Shown: positions 48,266 to 57,039, counted from the stretch's first letter. The stretch: DNA of 64,000 nucleotides from Schaalia georgiae DSM 6843 (GCF_000429245.1 NZ_AUBM01000011.1:1-64000), one strand, 5' to 3'. Notes: generated from the letters alone by a model not told the origin. Program-made: numbers and translations.

Positions 48266-50198
48266 AGACCTCGTCGGGGCCTCGGGCGGGGTCCTCGACG
48301 ACGTGGTGGCCGCGATGGGCGGGACCCCGCGCGAGGGGCAGGCCTCCATGGCGGCTGAGGCGGCGATGGCCATCGAGGAGCGGCGCCACCTCATGGTCCA
48401 GGCGGGCACCGGGACCGGCAAGTCGATCGGCTACCTCACACCCCTGCTCACCCACTGCGCGCTGAACGGGGTGCGCGGCCTCGTCTCGACCGCGACCCTG
48501 GCCCTGCAGCGCCAGATCCTCGTCAAAGACGCGCCCGCCGTCGTGGACGCCGTCGCGGCGCGCACGGGAGTGCGCCTGGACGTGCGGGTCCTCAAGGGCT
48601 GGAGCAACTACGTGTGCCTGCACCGCTTGCAGGGCGGGCACCCCGCCGAGGGAACCCTCTTCGAGGACCGCGACCCGGGGGCCGGCACCGAGCCCACGGG
48701 GGAGCTGGGGCGGCAGATCGTGCGCCTGCGCGAGTGGGCGCGCGCCTCGGACACGGGGGACCGCGACGACCTGGAACCCGGCGTGCCGGACCGCGTGTGG
48801 CACTACGCCTCCGTGGCGAAACCCGAGTGCCTGGGCAGGCACTGCCCCCTGATCGACGACTGCTTCGCCCAGCGCGCCAGGGACGCGGCCGCCGAGGCGG
48901 ACGTGGTCATCACCAACCACTCCCTTTTCGGCATCAACGCCACCGAGGGCAGCTCCCTCTTCGGCGAGATCGACGCGGTCGTCGTCGACGAGGCGCACGA
49001 ACTGGCGGACCGCGTGCGCTCCCAGGCCGCCCGCGACATCACGCCCGCCAGGGTCGCGCGCGCCGCCCGCTCCCTGCGCTCGGCCCTGTCCCTGGAGGTC
49101 TCGGACCTGGAGGAGGCGGGCAACGGCCTGGGCGCGGCGCTGGCGCCGCTGCCCGACGGGCTCCTGGAGAAGCGGCCCGCAGCCCTCGTCGATGCCATGG
49201 CCGTGCTCGACGACGCCGTGCGCCGCGCCCAGCAGGAGGTGGGAGAGGCCGAGGCGGACCAGGCCGCCAAGCTCCTGGCGCGCGGCGCCGTGGAGGAACT
49301 GGCGGGCGCCCTCGACGAGTGGGGGAGGGACCCCGACCGCTCCATCGCCTACGTTTCGCGCACCGAGCCGGGGGCCGAGCGCCTCACGGTCGGCCCCCTC
49401 GACGTCGCCGGGCCGCTCGGCGCCGTCGGCTTCGGCGAGCGGCCCGCGATCCTCACGTCGGCCACCCTGGCGCTGGGCGGCTCCTTCGACTTCATGGCCG
49501 CCGAGTGCGGGCTCGCACTGTCGCCCGCGCCCTGGCACGGCATCGACGTCGGCTCTCCCTTCGACCCGGCGGCCCAGGCGATCCGCTACGTGGCGCGCCG
49601 CCTCCCCGTGCCCGGCAGGGACGGGCCGCCCCCCGCTGTGCTCGACGAGCTCGTCGAGCTGGCCCAGGCGTCGGGGGGCGGTGTCCTCGCGCTCTTCGCC
49701 TCGCGGCGCGGGGCGCAGGCGGGGGCCGAGGCGCTGCGCGAGCGCACGGACTTCGAGGTCCTCGTGCAGGGCGAGGACACGCTGTCGGCCCTGATCGACC
49801 GCTTCAGAGCAGAGAGGGACTCGTGCCTGGTGGGAACGCTCTCCCTGTGGCAGGGCGTGGACGTGGTCGGGCCGTCGTGCCGCCTGGTCGTCATCGACAA
49901 GATCCCCTTCCCGCGCCCCGACGACCCCGTCACCAAGGCGCGCTGCATGGACGTGGAGCGCAGGGGCGGCAGTGGCTTCCGCGCCGTGTCCCTCACCCAC
50001 GCCGCCCTGCTCATGGCGCAGGGCGCGGGACGGCTGCTGCGCTCGGACACGGACAGGGGGGTCGTCGCCGTCCTCGACCCGAGGCTGGGGACGAAGCCCT
50101 ACGGGCGTTTCATCCTGGCGTCCATGCCCCCGATGTGGCCGACGGAGGATCCGCAGGTGGTGCGTGGGGCGCTGCGCAGACTCAATGCGCGAAAGTAG
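48258..50198 (+). CDS. DinG/XPD-family ATP-dependent helicase
   Basis: This 646-residue superfamily 2 helicase has Walker A AGTGTGKSIGY (49-59), DEAH box VVDEAHEL and motif VI-like QGAGRLLRS. Four cysteines (120, 191, 196, 202) between motifs I and II fit an iron-sulphur cluster, as in DinG and XPD, which open DNA 5'-3'. E. coli DinG acts at R-loops and replication blocks. No SOS box is visible directly upstream; it is co-translated with hflX. ATG 48258 or GTG 48252 is the start. Confidence 0.9.
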   Translation: MSEDLVGASGGVLDDVVAAMGGTPREGQASMAAEAAMAIEERRHLMVQAGTGTGKSIGYLTPLLTHCALNGVRGLVSTATLALQRQILVKDAPAVVDAVAARTGVRLDVRVLKGWSNYVCLHRLQGGHPAEGTLFEDRDPGAGTEPTGELGRQIVRLREWARASDTGDRDDLEPGVPDRVWHYASVAKPECLGRHCPLIDDCFAQRARDAAAEADVVITNHSLFGINATEGSSLFGEIDAVVVDEAHELADRVRSQAARDITPARVARAARSLRSALSLEVSDLEEAGNGLGAALAPLPDGLLEKRPAALVDAMAVLDDAVRRAQQEVGEAEADQAAKLLARGAVEELAGALDEWGRDPDRSIAYVSRTEPGAERLTVGPLDVAGPLGAVGFGERPAILTSATLALGGSFDFMAAECGLALSPAPWHGIDVGSPFDPAAQAIRYVARRLPVPGRDGPPPAVLDELVELAQASGGGVLALFASRRGAQAGAEALRERTDFEVLVQGEDTLSALIDRFRAERDSCLVGTLSLWQGVDVVGPSCRLVVIDKIPFPRPDDPVTKARCMDVERRGGSGFRAVSLTHAALLMAQGAGRLLRSDTDRGVVAVLDPRLGTKPYGRFILASMPPMWPTEDPQVVRGALRRLNARK

Positions 50199-50268
50199 TG
50201 AACATCTCCCCCGGGGAACAGGATTATCTGCGAAAATGAGAGGGAAGCCTCACGTCGAAGGAGCCATC

Positions 50269-51258
50269 GTGGAATCCAAAGCACAGACCCTCTACCCGTC
50301 CAAGTCCTCCGGGCGCCCGTCGAAGATCGCCATCATCGGCGCGGGAGCGGTCGGCACGGCCGTCGCCTACGCGTGCGCGATGCGCGGCGACGCGCGGTCG
50401 ATCGTCCTCCAGGACATCAACAAGCCCAAGGTCGAGGCTGAGGCGCTCGACATCGCCCACGGCATCCAGTTCACGCCCTGCGGCTCCGTCGAGGGCTCCG
50501 ACGACGTGGAGATCGTCCGCGGCGCGGACCTCATCATCGTCACCGCAGGGGCCAAGCAACAGCCCGGACAGTCCCGCCTGGAACTGGCCGGATCGACGGT
50601 CAACCTCATGAAGAAGATCGTCCCGAACCTGGTGGAAGTCGCCCCCGACGCCCGCTTCATGTTCATCACGAACCCCGTCGACGTCGTCACCTACGTCGCA
50701 CTCAAGCTCACGGGCCTGCCCCGCAACCAGGTGTTCGGCTCCGGCACTGTTCTGGACACGTCGCGTCTGCGCTACTTGGTCTCGCGCGAGACCGGCGTCG
50801 CCACGCAGAACATCCACGCCTACGTCGCCGGCGAGCACGGGGACTCCGAGGTGGCCCTGTGGTCCAGCGCCGAGATCGGCAACGTGCCGCTGTCCCAGTG
50901 GGGGCCGACGCTGAGCGGGCGCGTCTTCGACTCCGAGCTGCGCCAGTCCATCGCCACTGACGTCGTCCAGAGCGCCTACAAGATCATCGAGGGCAAGGGC
51001 GCGACCAACTACGCGATCGGCCTTTCCGCGTCGAACATCGCGGGCGCCGTCCTGCGCGACGAGCAGCGAGTCCTCACCGTCTCCACGCTCCTGGAGGACT
51101 GGGAGGGCATCTCCGACGTGTGCATGGCCGCCCCCACCCTGGTGGGCCGTGACGGCGCGGGCCGTGTCCTCAACCCGCCGCTCACCCTCAACGAGCGCGA
51201 CGGCCTCACCGCCTCCGCCGAGCGCCTGCGCAAGGTCGCCCGGGACCTCGGTTTCTGA
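50269..51258 (+). CDS. ldh: L-lactate dehydrogenase
   Basis: This 329-residue NAD-dependent enzyme reduces pyruvate to lactate in fermentation. It has the Rossmann motif GAGAVGTA, Gln97 at the position that separates lactate from malate dehydrogenases, the catalytic pair Asp163/Arg166 in LDTSRLR, and His190 in GEHGDSE. Members of this type are usually activated by fructose 1,6-bisphosphate. The GTG at 50269 has GAAGGAG before it; an ATG at 50236 lacks one. Confidence 0.95.
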   Translation: MESKAQTLYPSKSSGRPSKIAIIGAGAVGTAVAYACAMRGDARSIVLQDINKPKVEAEALDIAHGIQFTPCGSVEGSDDVEIVRGADLIIVTAGAKQQPGQSRLELAGSTVNLMKKIVPNLVEVAPDARFMFITNPVDVVTYVALKLTGLPRNQVFGSGTVLDTSRLRYLVSRETGVATQNIHAYVAGEHGDSEVALWSSAEIGNVPLSQWGPTLSGRVFDSELRQSIATDVVQSAYKIIEGKGATNYAIGLSASNIAGAVLRDEQRVLTVSTLLEDWEGISDVCMAAPTLVGRDGAGRVLNPPLTLNERDGLTASAERLRKVARDLGF

Positions 51259-51292
51259 CGGTCCGAGGGCAGCGCGCCCGTCGATCGCCTTT

Positions 51293-51333
51293 CGTCGTCC
51301 CCACTCGCGATGCGGGTGGGGACGACGGCTTTT
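51293..51333 (+). terminator. terminator of ldh
   Basis: CGTCGTCCCCAC (51293-51304) pairs perfectly with GTGGGGACGACG (51316-51327), followed by GCTTTT. A clear factor-independent terminator. Confidence 0.88.
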
Positions 51334-51388
51334 CGGCGTACTTTGCGGGGTTTGCGGGAACGGAGTGTGGATATGGGGCTTGCGGTCC

Positions 51389-51721
51389 ATGGCGGTGGAT
51401 AATTCGTGGTCTACGCCTTCATCAAAGCGGACGGCATGGAGGGCAGGTACGGGGGGTGATCCGTTGCGGCCCTCGTGGCCCGGACCCGGCCAGGACGGGT
51501 ACGCGGACAATGTGCGGTGCGTGCGGGAGCGCGTGCCCGAGTCGGTGCGGGCCTTCTACGAGCGCATCCACGACGGGTTCGGCATGTTCCCCGATACGGA
51601 CGGACTGTATCGACTCGAGCGCGTCCGCCCCGTCTACGATGTCCTCGATCTGGGTTATGAGGAGCTGGAGGCGGTCAAGGGGAGCGCGCGACGGCCCCGG
51701 GGGCTCACAACGAGCGGATGA
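51389..51721 (+). CDS. short ORF resembling a SUKH (SMI1/KNR4) fragment
   Basis: This 110-residue ORF ends 17 nt inside the converging lexA gene. The last ~65 residues look protein-like: VPESVRAFYERIHDGFGMFP and GLYRLERVRPVYDVLD resemble the core of SUKH immunity proteins, while the first ~45 residues look like translated non-coding DNA. A GTG at 51512 would give just the protein-like part. It is either a decayed immunity gene or a small real one; no toxin gene is nearby. The family match is by eye and weak. Confidence 0.3.
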   Translation: MAVDNSWSTPSSKRTAWRAGTGGDPLRPSWPGPGQDGYADNVRCVRERVPESVRAFYERIHDGFGMFPDTDGLYRLERVRPVYDVLDLGYEELEAVKGSARRPRGLTTSG

Positions 51722-52382
51722 CCGTGACGACCTTGCCGAGCACTGTGGCGCCGTCACCGGGGATGGGCGCGTAGTCCTCGTTGTGCGGCAACAGCCATAC
51801 GTGCCCCCCCGAGCGGCTGAACTCCTTGACAGTGGCCTCCCCGTCGATCATGGCCGCGACGAAGTCGCCGGACTGGGCGTCAGCCTGGGCGCGAACGACC
51901 ACGTAGTCGCCGTCGAGGATCCCCGCGTCCACCATGGACTGGCCCGACACCTCCAGCATGAACAGGTCTCCGCGGCCCGTGAGGCGCGTGGGCAGGGCGA
52001 AGACGTCTTCCACGTACTGCTCGGCGGTGATGGGGGAGCCCGCCGCGATCCGTCCCACCAGGGGCACCGCGCCGGAGTCGGAGTCGGCGTGCCCGACGGG
52101 GACCTCGACGGTGACCACTCCGGCGCCCGCGGACGGGCTGCCGCCCCCCAAGAGCGCCCGGGCCCGGTCGGTGAGGTCGAGCGCGCGCGGCAGGCCCGCG
52201 TGGCGCTCCAGGTACCCTCCGGCCTCAAGGGAGTCGAGGTGGTGCTTGATCGTGGAGGGCGAGGCGAGTCCGACGCGGAGTGCGATCTCGCGCACAGAGG
52301 GCGGGAAGCCGTCCCTCGTGAGTTTGTCGTTGATGACGCGCAGGATCTCGGCTTGGCGGTGGCTGAGGTCGTTGGCGGGCAC
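51705..52382 (-). CDS. lexA: SOS repressor LexA
   Basis: This 225-residue repressor of DNA-damage genes has an N-terminal winged helix (LSHRQAEILRVINDK, PPSVREIALRVGLASPSTIK). The self-cleavage site is Ala114-Gly115 in RIAAGSPI, and the catalytic dyad is Ser149 (GQSM) and Lys186 (ATVKEF). RecA filaments trigger cleavage. SOS boxes lie in its upstream region shared with the LysM gene, so it regulates itself. Confidence 0.97.
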   Translation of the reverse strand: MPANDLSHRQAEILRVINDKLTRDGFPPSVREIALRVGLASPSTIKHHLDSLEAGGYLERHAGLPRALDLTDRARALLGGGSPSAGAGVVTVEVPVGHADSDSGAVPLVGRIAAGSPITAEQYVEDVFALPTRLTGRGDLFMLEVSGQSMVDAGILDGDYVVVRAQADAQSGDFVAAMIDGEATVKEFSRSGGHVWLLPHNEDYAPIPGDGATVLGKVVTVIRSL

Positions 52383-52473
52383 CGTGGCTCCTCTCGCTGG
52401 GGCGCGACGCAGATGCGTGTGCCATGGCGTGGACTAGTCACCATCAAGGATAGGTGAACAACCAGCCAGGATG

Positions 52474-52550
52474 AAACACGTGTTCGAGCGGGTCGCACCA
52501 TTCGTGCCCCCGCCATGGTATCGTACATGTGTTCGACGAACGTGTGTTCG
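52474..52550. promoter_or_regulatory. cluster of LexA boxes between lexA and the LysM gene
   Basis: Box 1 (core 52538-52549) is GAAC-GTGT-GTTC, a perfect match. Box 2 (core 52523-52534) is GTAC-ATGT-GTTC, one change, 15 bp from box 1. Box 3 (core 52475-52486) is AAAC-ACGT-GTTC, one change, on the lexA side. Boxes 1 and 2 lie 24-50 bp before the LysM start. TATCCT on the minus strand near 52449-52454 could be the lexA -10. Confidence 0.75.
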
Positions 52551-52572
52551 ATGGCTTGAATGGAGGAAGACC

Positions 52573-53016
52573 ATGAGTGCCCAGACTGTGATCATGGCGG
52601 CACCGGCCCCCGGCGCGCCCACGAGCGGCGGGGCGAGGGTGATCGACATCCGCAGTGCTCCTTCCGCGCGCCGCAGGCTTGCGGCGGAAAGACTCGGGGA
52701 CCCGGCGGCGCGCCGCGCTCCCGTCCGCCCCAGGAGCGCCCGCCCCGCCCTCACTCTCCGCTCCTTCGTGGTCGGCTCCCTGGCCACCGCCGCACTGCTG
52801 CTGGGCAGCGCGGGGCTCGGGGCGCTCATGCAGCCCGCCGCCTATGACGGCCCGACCTACACGCACGCCGTGACGGCGGGGGAGTCCGTGTGGTCGCTGG
52901 CGCAGTCCGTCCGGACCTCCCGCCCCCTCGACGAGGTCGTCGCCGACATCGAGCGGCTCAACGGCGTCGACGGCGCCCTGCGGGTCGGGCAGGTCGTGGT
53001 GCTCCCGGCCCGCTGA
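52573..53016 (+). CDS. LysM membrane protein, probable SOS division regulator
   Basis: This 147-residue protein has a basic cytoplasmic N-terminus, one transmembrane helix (~63-84) and an external LysM domain (~96-147: YTHAVTAGESVWSLAQSV to GQVVVLPAR) that binds peptidoglycan. Its place, divergent from lexA and before nrdR, matches mycobacterial Rv2719c and resembles YneA, both SOS-induced cell-division inhibitors; the function is inferred from that. GGAGGAAG precedes the ATG. LexA boxes lie directly upstream. Confidence 0.85.
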   Translation: MSAQTVIMAAPAPGAPTSGGARVIDIRSAPSARRRLAAERLGDPAARRAPVRPRSARPALTLRSFVVGSLATAALLLGSAGLGALMQPAAYDGPTYTHAVTAGESVWSLAQSVRTSRPLDEVVADIERLNGVDGALRVGQVVVLPAR

Positions 53017-53028
53017 GGGAGTCGGGCC
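53007..53028 (+). terminator. hairpin over the LysM stop codon, first of a repeated pair
   Basis: GGCCCG and CGGGCC pair around a loop containing the TGA stop. A near-identical 22-bp copy lies at 53066-53087 (GGCCCGCTGAGGGAATCGGG then CC, one difference). Confidence 0.5.
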
Positions 53029-53065
53029 CCAGGCCGACGATCTGCGTGAGAACGCCCGTCCTGCT

Positions 53066-53087
53066 GGCCCGCTGAGGGAATCGGGCC
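53066..53087 (+). repeat. second copy of the 22-bp hairpin repeat
   Basis: It duplicates the 3' end of the LysM gene: CTGCTGGCCCGCTGAGGGA follows the pattern CTCCCGGCCCGCTGAGGGA around the real stop. It may act as an additional terminator before nrdR. Confidence 0.5.
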
Positions 53088-53156
53088 CGGTGCTGCGGTG
53101 GGCCCGACGTGTTGCGCCTGTGGCGCCCGTGGGGACGGACCGTGTAGCGTTGGAGT

Positions 53157-53687
53157 GTGCATTGCCCTTTCTGTCATAACGCGGACTCGCGAGTGGTCGA
53201 TACGCGCATCGCGGACGATGGCGCCTCCATCCGCCGCCGCAGGGAGTGCGGTGCCTGCAAGAAGCGCTTCACCACGCTGGAGACCTCGTCGTTCCAAGTC
53301 GTCAAGCGCTCCGGGGTGGTCGAGCCCTTCTCCAGGAACAAAGTCGTCTCGGGCGTGAAGAAGGCGTGCCAGGGAAGGCCGGTCACCGACGACCAGTTGG
53401 CGCTGCTCGCCCAGCAGGTGGAGGAGAACCTGCGTCAGACCGGCGTCTCCAACGTCTCCACCAACGAGGTCGGCAAAGCGATCCTGCCGTTCCTGCGGGA
53501 CCTCGATGTCGTCGCCTACCTGCGTTTCGCCTCCGTGTACCAGGCATTCGACTCTCTTGACGACTTCGCGGCGGCCATCGAGGAGCTACGCGAGCGGCAG
53601 TCGGGCGCCGCGGCCAAACCGCGCCGCCCCCGGAGGCGCAAGCAGAAGAAGGAGCCCGAGCAAGGGCCCACGCTCCTCGACGGCTAG
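53157..53687 (+). CDS. nrdR: transcriptional repressor NrdR
   Basis: This 176-residue repressor of ribonucleotide reductase genes has a zinc ribbon from Cys3, Cys6, Cys31 and Cys34 (CPFC, CGAC). An ATP-cone (~49-139: [20 protein letters not shown]) senses ATP/dATP. The Lys/Arg-rich C-terminal tail is lineage-specific. The lexA-LysM-nrdR order is conserved in actinobacteria. The gene starts with GTG. Confidence 0.96.
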   Translation: MHCPFCHNADSRVVDTRIADDGASIRRRRECGACKKRFTTLETSSFQVVKRSGVVEPFSRNKVVSGVKKACQGRPVTDDQLALLAQQVEENLRQTGVSNVSTNEVGKAILPFLRDLDVVAYLRFASVYQAFDSLDDFAAAIEELRERQSGAAAKPRRPRRRKQKKEPEQGPTLLDG

Positions 53688-53842
53688 GGCCGTCCGGCGG
53701 GCACCGGCCCCGGTCGGCGACGTGGGCCCTGTGGATCTGCTGCTGGCGCGCCCACCCCGGGGGAGCCCACGAGGCGCGGGCCCCGATGAGGGGCCCCGGG
53801 CGGGACCGGCCGCGCACCGTGCCGCACCGCTGCGCCCGGGCC

Positions 53843-55672
53843 TCAGTCCCGCTGCTGGCGGTCCTCCGGCGAGGTGATCCTGCGCAGCGCATCGGTGGCG
53901 CCCCGCGCGGCCCCGCGCGCGGCCTCCCCGACTGCGTCGCGGGCACCCTCCACAGCGCCCCGGGCGCCCTCAACGGCCCCCTTTGCCGCTTGGATCGCAC
54001 CGCCCGTCATCCCGGTGATCTGCTCTCGCACCTTCTTGCGCATGACCTTGCCCAGCTGGGACCGGGGCAACTCGCTCATGACGACCAGCTGGCGGGGCAG
54101 CGCGTAGTGCGCGATGGACTTCTCCGCCCACTCGCGGATGTCGGCCAGCGTCACGGACGCCCCCGCCTCGAGGACGATGGCGGCCACCACGTCCTCGCCC
54201 GACGAGGATGAGGGGACGCCGACGATGGCGACATCGCTCACGCCCGGCATAGTGCGCACGGCCTCCTCGACCTGGGAGGGGTAGACGTTGAAGCCCGAGG
54301 AATTGATCATCTCCTTGCGCCGGTCCGCCATGTAGACGAAGCCGTCGCGCAGGCGCACCAGATCCCCGGTGCGCAGCCAGCCGTCCACGAAGCACGCCTT
54401 CGTCTCCTCCGGCTGGTTCCAGTACCCGGAGAACACCTGCGGGCCCCGGGCCAGCAGCTCCCCGACCTCGCCGTCCGCGACATCGCGGGAGGGGTCCTCG
54501 GGGTCGACGATGCGGACCTCGGTGGAGGGGTAGGCGATTCCGAGGGCGCCCCTGGCCCGGGTCGAGGCCAGCGGGGAGCCGAGGATGATGGGGGAGGCCT
54601 CGGTCATCCCGTAGCCCTCGATCATGAGGCCGCCGGTCGCTTCCTCCCACGCGTCGGCGAGCTCGGGGGACAGGGGCATGGCACCCGACAGGGAGAAATG
54701 GATGGAGGAGAGGTCGGAACCCATCTGCTTGGCGCTCGCCAGCAGCCGCTGGTACATGGGCGGGACCCCCAGGAAGAAGGTGCACGGCAGGCGCTTCTGG
54801 GAGGTGAGGATCATCGCCTGGTCGAACTTGGGGAACATTGCGATGGTGGCGCCCATGCGCAGGCCCGCCAGGAACCCGATCGTGAAGCCGAAGGCGTGGA
54901 ACAGCGGTAGGACGCAGTAGAACACCTCCGCGCCCTCGTGGAGGACGGGCACCCAGTCGATGGACTGCTCGACGTTGGCGATGAGGTTGCGGTGGGTGAG
55001 GGCGGCCGCCTTCGGGACGCCGGTGGTCCCCCCGGTGTGGATGAGGAGCGCGATGTCGCCCGGCGAGGCGGGGCACTGGCCCTGCCACGCCTCGGCGCCC
55101 GCAACCTCTTGGTCCCAGCGGCGCGCCCAGGCTGGCACGCGGGCGGCCAACTGCTCGCGGCGCTCCCGGGCGGCGCGCAACGGCAGGCGCACCAGGAACT
55201 GCGAGGCACGGGGAAGGGCGCGGATGAGGTCCATCGCGAACACGGTGTGCCCCGGATCCAGGAAGGACAGCTTTTCCAGGGACTTCGTCCACGCGATGGT
55301 GACGCGGGCGCCGTGGGCCTCGTACTCGCCGCGCAGCTCGGCGGCAGGCGCCAGGGGGTTGTGCTCGACGACGACGGCCCCCAGGGCCATGGCGCCCAGG
55401 ACGGCCACGGCGTGCTGCGGGCAGTTCGGCATAATGAGGGCGACGCGGTCACCGGGGCGGACCCCAGCCGCCGCGAGTGCGCCCGCGGCCTTGCGCATCT
55501 GGACAACCAGTTCGGCGTAAGTCATCTGGCGGGAGAAGAAGTCGATCGCCGCCCGCTGCGGGTAGCGGTCCGCGACCTCCTCCACCATTGCGGGGATGGT
55601 CGTTTCGGGGACCTCGATGGTCGCGGCTACGCCGGGGGCGTAGAGCGAGCGCAGCTGGGTGGTCAGATCCAT
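53843..55672 (-). CDS. long-chain fatty acid-CoA ligase / AMP-binding protein
   Basis: This 609-residue ANL-superfamily enzyme activates a fatty acid as acyl-AMP, then acyl-CoA. It has the P-loop LLIHTGGTTGVPKAAALTH, the core EGYGMTEASP, WLRTGDLVRLRDG with the conserved Asp, and DRRKEMINSSGFNVYP plus the C-terminal catalytic Lys region (RSQLGKVMRKKV). A tail at residues ~557-591 is an Ala/Gly/Glu/Arg repeat (AVEGARG AVEGARD-like) likely to form an amphipathic helix. GAGGAGG precedes the ATG. A candidate TetR-type operator lies just upstream. The exact acid is unknown. Confidence 0.92.
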   Translation of the reverse strand: MDLTTQLRSLYAPGVAATIEVPETTIPAMVEEVADRYPQRAAIDFFSRQMTYAELVVQMRKAAGALAAAGVRPGDRVALIMPNCPQHAVAVLGAMALGAVVVEHNPLAPAAELRGEYEAHGARVTIAWTKSLEKLSFLDPGHTVFAMDLIRALPRASQFLVRLPLRAARERREQLAARVPAWARRWDQEVAGAEAWQGQCPASPGDIALLIHTGGTTGVPKAAALTHRNLIANVEQSIDWVPVLHEGAEVFYCVLPLFHAFGFTIGFLAGLRMGATIAMFPKFDQAMILTSQKRLPCTFFLGVPPMYQRLLASAKQMGSDLSSIHFSLSGAMPLSPELADAWEEATGGLMIEGYGMTEASPIILGSPLASTRARGALGIAYPSTEVRIVDPEDPSRDVADGEVGELLARGPQVFSGYWNQPEETKACFVDGWLRTGDLVRLRDGFVYMADRRKEMINSSGFNVYPSQVEEAVRTMPGVSDVAIVGVPSSSSGEDVVAAIVLEAGASVTLADIREWAEKSIAHYALPRQLVVMSELPRSQLGKVMRKKVREQITGMTGGAIQAAKGAVEGARGAVEGARDAVGEAARGAARGATDALRRITSPEDRQQRD

Positions 55673-55697
55673 CGTGCCTCCTCGGTCGCGGTCGACG

Positions 55698-55713
55698 CCT
55701 ACGTTACCGTAGG
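55698..55713. promoter_or_regulatory. candidate TetR-type operator of the acyl-CoA ligase gene
   Basis: CCTACG-TTAC-CGTAGG is an inverted repeat 26 bp before the start codon, in promoter range. Its form resembles TetR-family sites found before fatty-acid genes in actinobacteria. No regulator is encoded nearby. The remaining gap to serA (55714-55807) shows nothing else. Confidence 0.5.
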
Positions 55714-55807
55714 TTCGCTCCGATCACGCCAGCAACCGCGCACAGTCACGCACATCACTGGCCGGCCCGGCCGCCGACCGGCTCTGCCCGTTCAGGACGC
55801 TCCGGGC

Positions 55808-55829
55808 AGCCCGGGAACCGCCCCGGGCT
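55808..55829 (-). terminator. terminator of serA
   Basis: AGCCCGGG and CCCGGGCT pair perfectly around a 6-nt loop, starting 1 nt after the serA stop. Confidence 0.65.
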
Positions 55830-55830
55830 C

Positions 55831-57039
55831 TCAGCGCAGGGGCGTCACAATGAGTCGGATCGTGGAGTCCAGGGCCTCCAAGCACGCCAGGGCCGCCTCG
55901 TCAAGCGGCGAGGACACGTCGGTCAGGACGTAGCCCGTGGCCCCGGCGGTCGACAGGATCTGCCCGTCCACGTTGGCCCCGGCGTCGGCGAGGACCTGGT
56001 TGACGCGCGCCAGGACCCCCGGGACGTTGGAGTGGATGAGTCGGATGCGGCTGAGGGAGCCGGGGCCGGCCGCGAGCGCCAGGTTGGGCAGGTTCACGCT
56101 CATGTCCGTGGAACCGTTGGCCTCGTAGTCGCTGATCTTCGCGGCGACGAAGCGGCCGATGTCGTACTGGGCCTCCTCGGTGGACCCCCCGATGTGGGGG
56201 GTGAGGATGACGTTGTCGAGGAGGGCCAGGGCGGAGGTGAAGGGGGCGCCGTTCTTCTTCGGCTCGTGGGGGAAGACGTCGAGGGCCGCTCCCGCCAAAT
56301 GCCCCGAGCACAGCGCCTCGTGGAGCGCGTCGACGTCGACGATGAAGCCCCGCGACAGGTTGAGGAACAGGGCCCCGGTCTTCATCATCGCGAACTCGCG
56401 CCGCCCGATGAGGTTCGTGTTCGCCTCCTGCCCATCGACGTGGATGGAGACGACGTCCGCCTCGCGCAGCACCGACTCCATGGTGGGCATCTGGGTGGCG
56501 TTGCCCAGGGCGAGCCGCTCGGCGGAGTCGTAGAAGATGACGTTCATGCCCATCGCCTCGGCCAGCACGGACAACTGGGTGCCGATGCTGCCGTAGCCGA
56601 TGATCCCCAGGGTGTGCCCGCGCACCTCGTGCGCGCCGTCGGCGCTCTTGTCCCACACGCCCCTGTGCAGGCGGGAGTTCTGCACCGTGACGCGGCGGGA
56701 CAGGTCGATGATCTCGCCGATGGCCAGCTCCACCACGGAGCGCGTGTTCGAGTAGGGGGCGTTGAACACGCCGATCCCCAGGCGCGTCGCCGCCTCCAGG
56801 TCCACCTGGTTCGTGCCGATGCAGAACGCCCCGATGGCCCTCAGGCCCGGGCGGGCGGCGAGGACCCGGGCGCCGACCTGGGTCTTCGAACGGATCCCCA
56901 GGTAGTCGATGCCGTCGAGGGCGCCTATGAGCTCGTCCTCGTCGAGCGCGCCCGAGTGGCGCACGACCTCGATTCCGTGGGCGGCGAAGACCGAGTCCGC
57001 GACGGGGTGGGGGTTCTCAAGGAGCAGTGCGCGAGTCAT
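55831..57039 (-). CDS. serA: D-3-phosphoglycerate dehydrogenase
   Basis: This 402-residue enzyme opens serine synthesis. It is the short form: a catalytic domain, a Rossmann NAD domain with GIIGYGSIGTQ, NLSRGFIVD and the active-site His in TPHIGGSTEEAQ, then a C-terminal ACT domain (~325-402) for serine feedback. It lacks the ASB domain of the long mycobacterial form and so resembles E. coli SerA. It probably forms its own unit, 54 bp from the helD-like gene upstream. Confidence 0.95.
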   Translation of the reverse strand: MTRALLLENPHPVADSVFAAHGIEVVRHSGALDEDELIGALDGIDYLGIRSKTQVGARVLAARPGLRAIGAFCIGTNQVDLEAATRLGIGVFNAPYSNTRSVVELAIGEIIDLSRRVTVQNSRLHRGVWDKSADGAHEVRGHTLGIIGYGSIGTQLSVLAEAMGMNVIFYDSAERLALGNATQMPTMESVLREADVVSIHVDGQEANTNLIGRREFAMMKTGALFLNLSRGFIVDVDALHEALCSGHLAGAALDVFPHEPKKNGAPFTSALALLDNVILTPHIGGSTEEAQYDIGRFVAAKISDYEANGSTDMSVNLPNLALAAGPGSLSRIRLIHSNVPGVLARVNQVLADAGANVDGQILSTAGATGYVLTDVSSPLDEAALACLEALDSTIRLIVTPLR

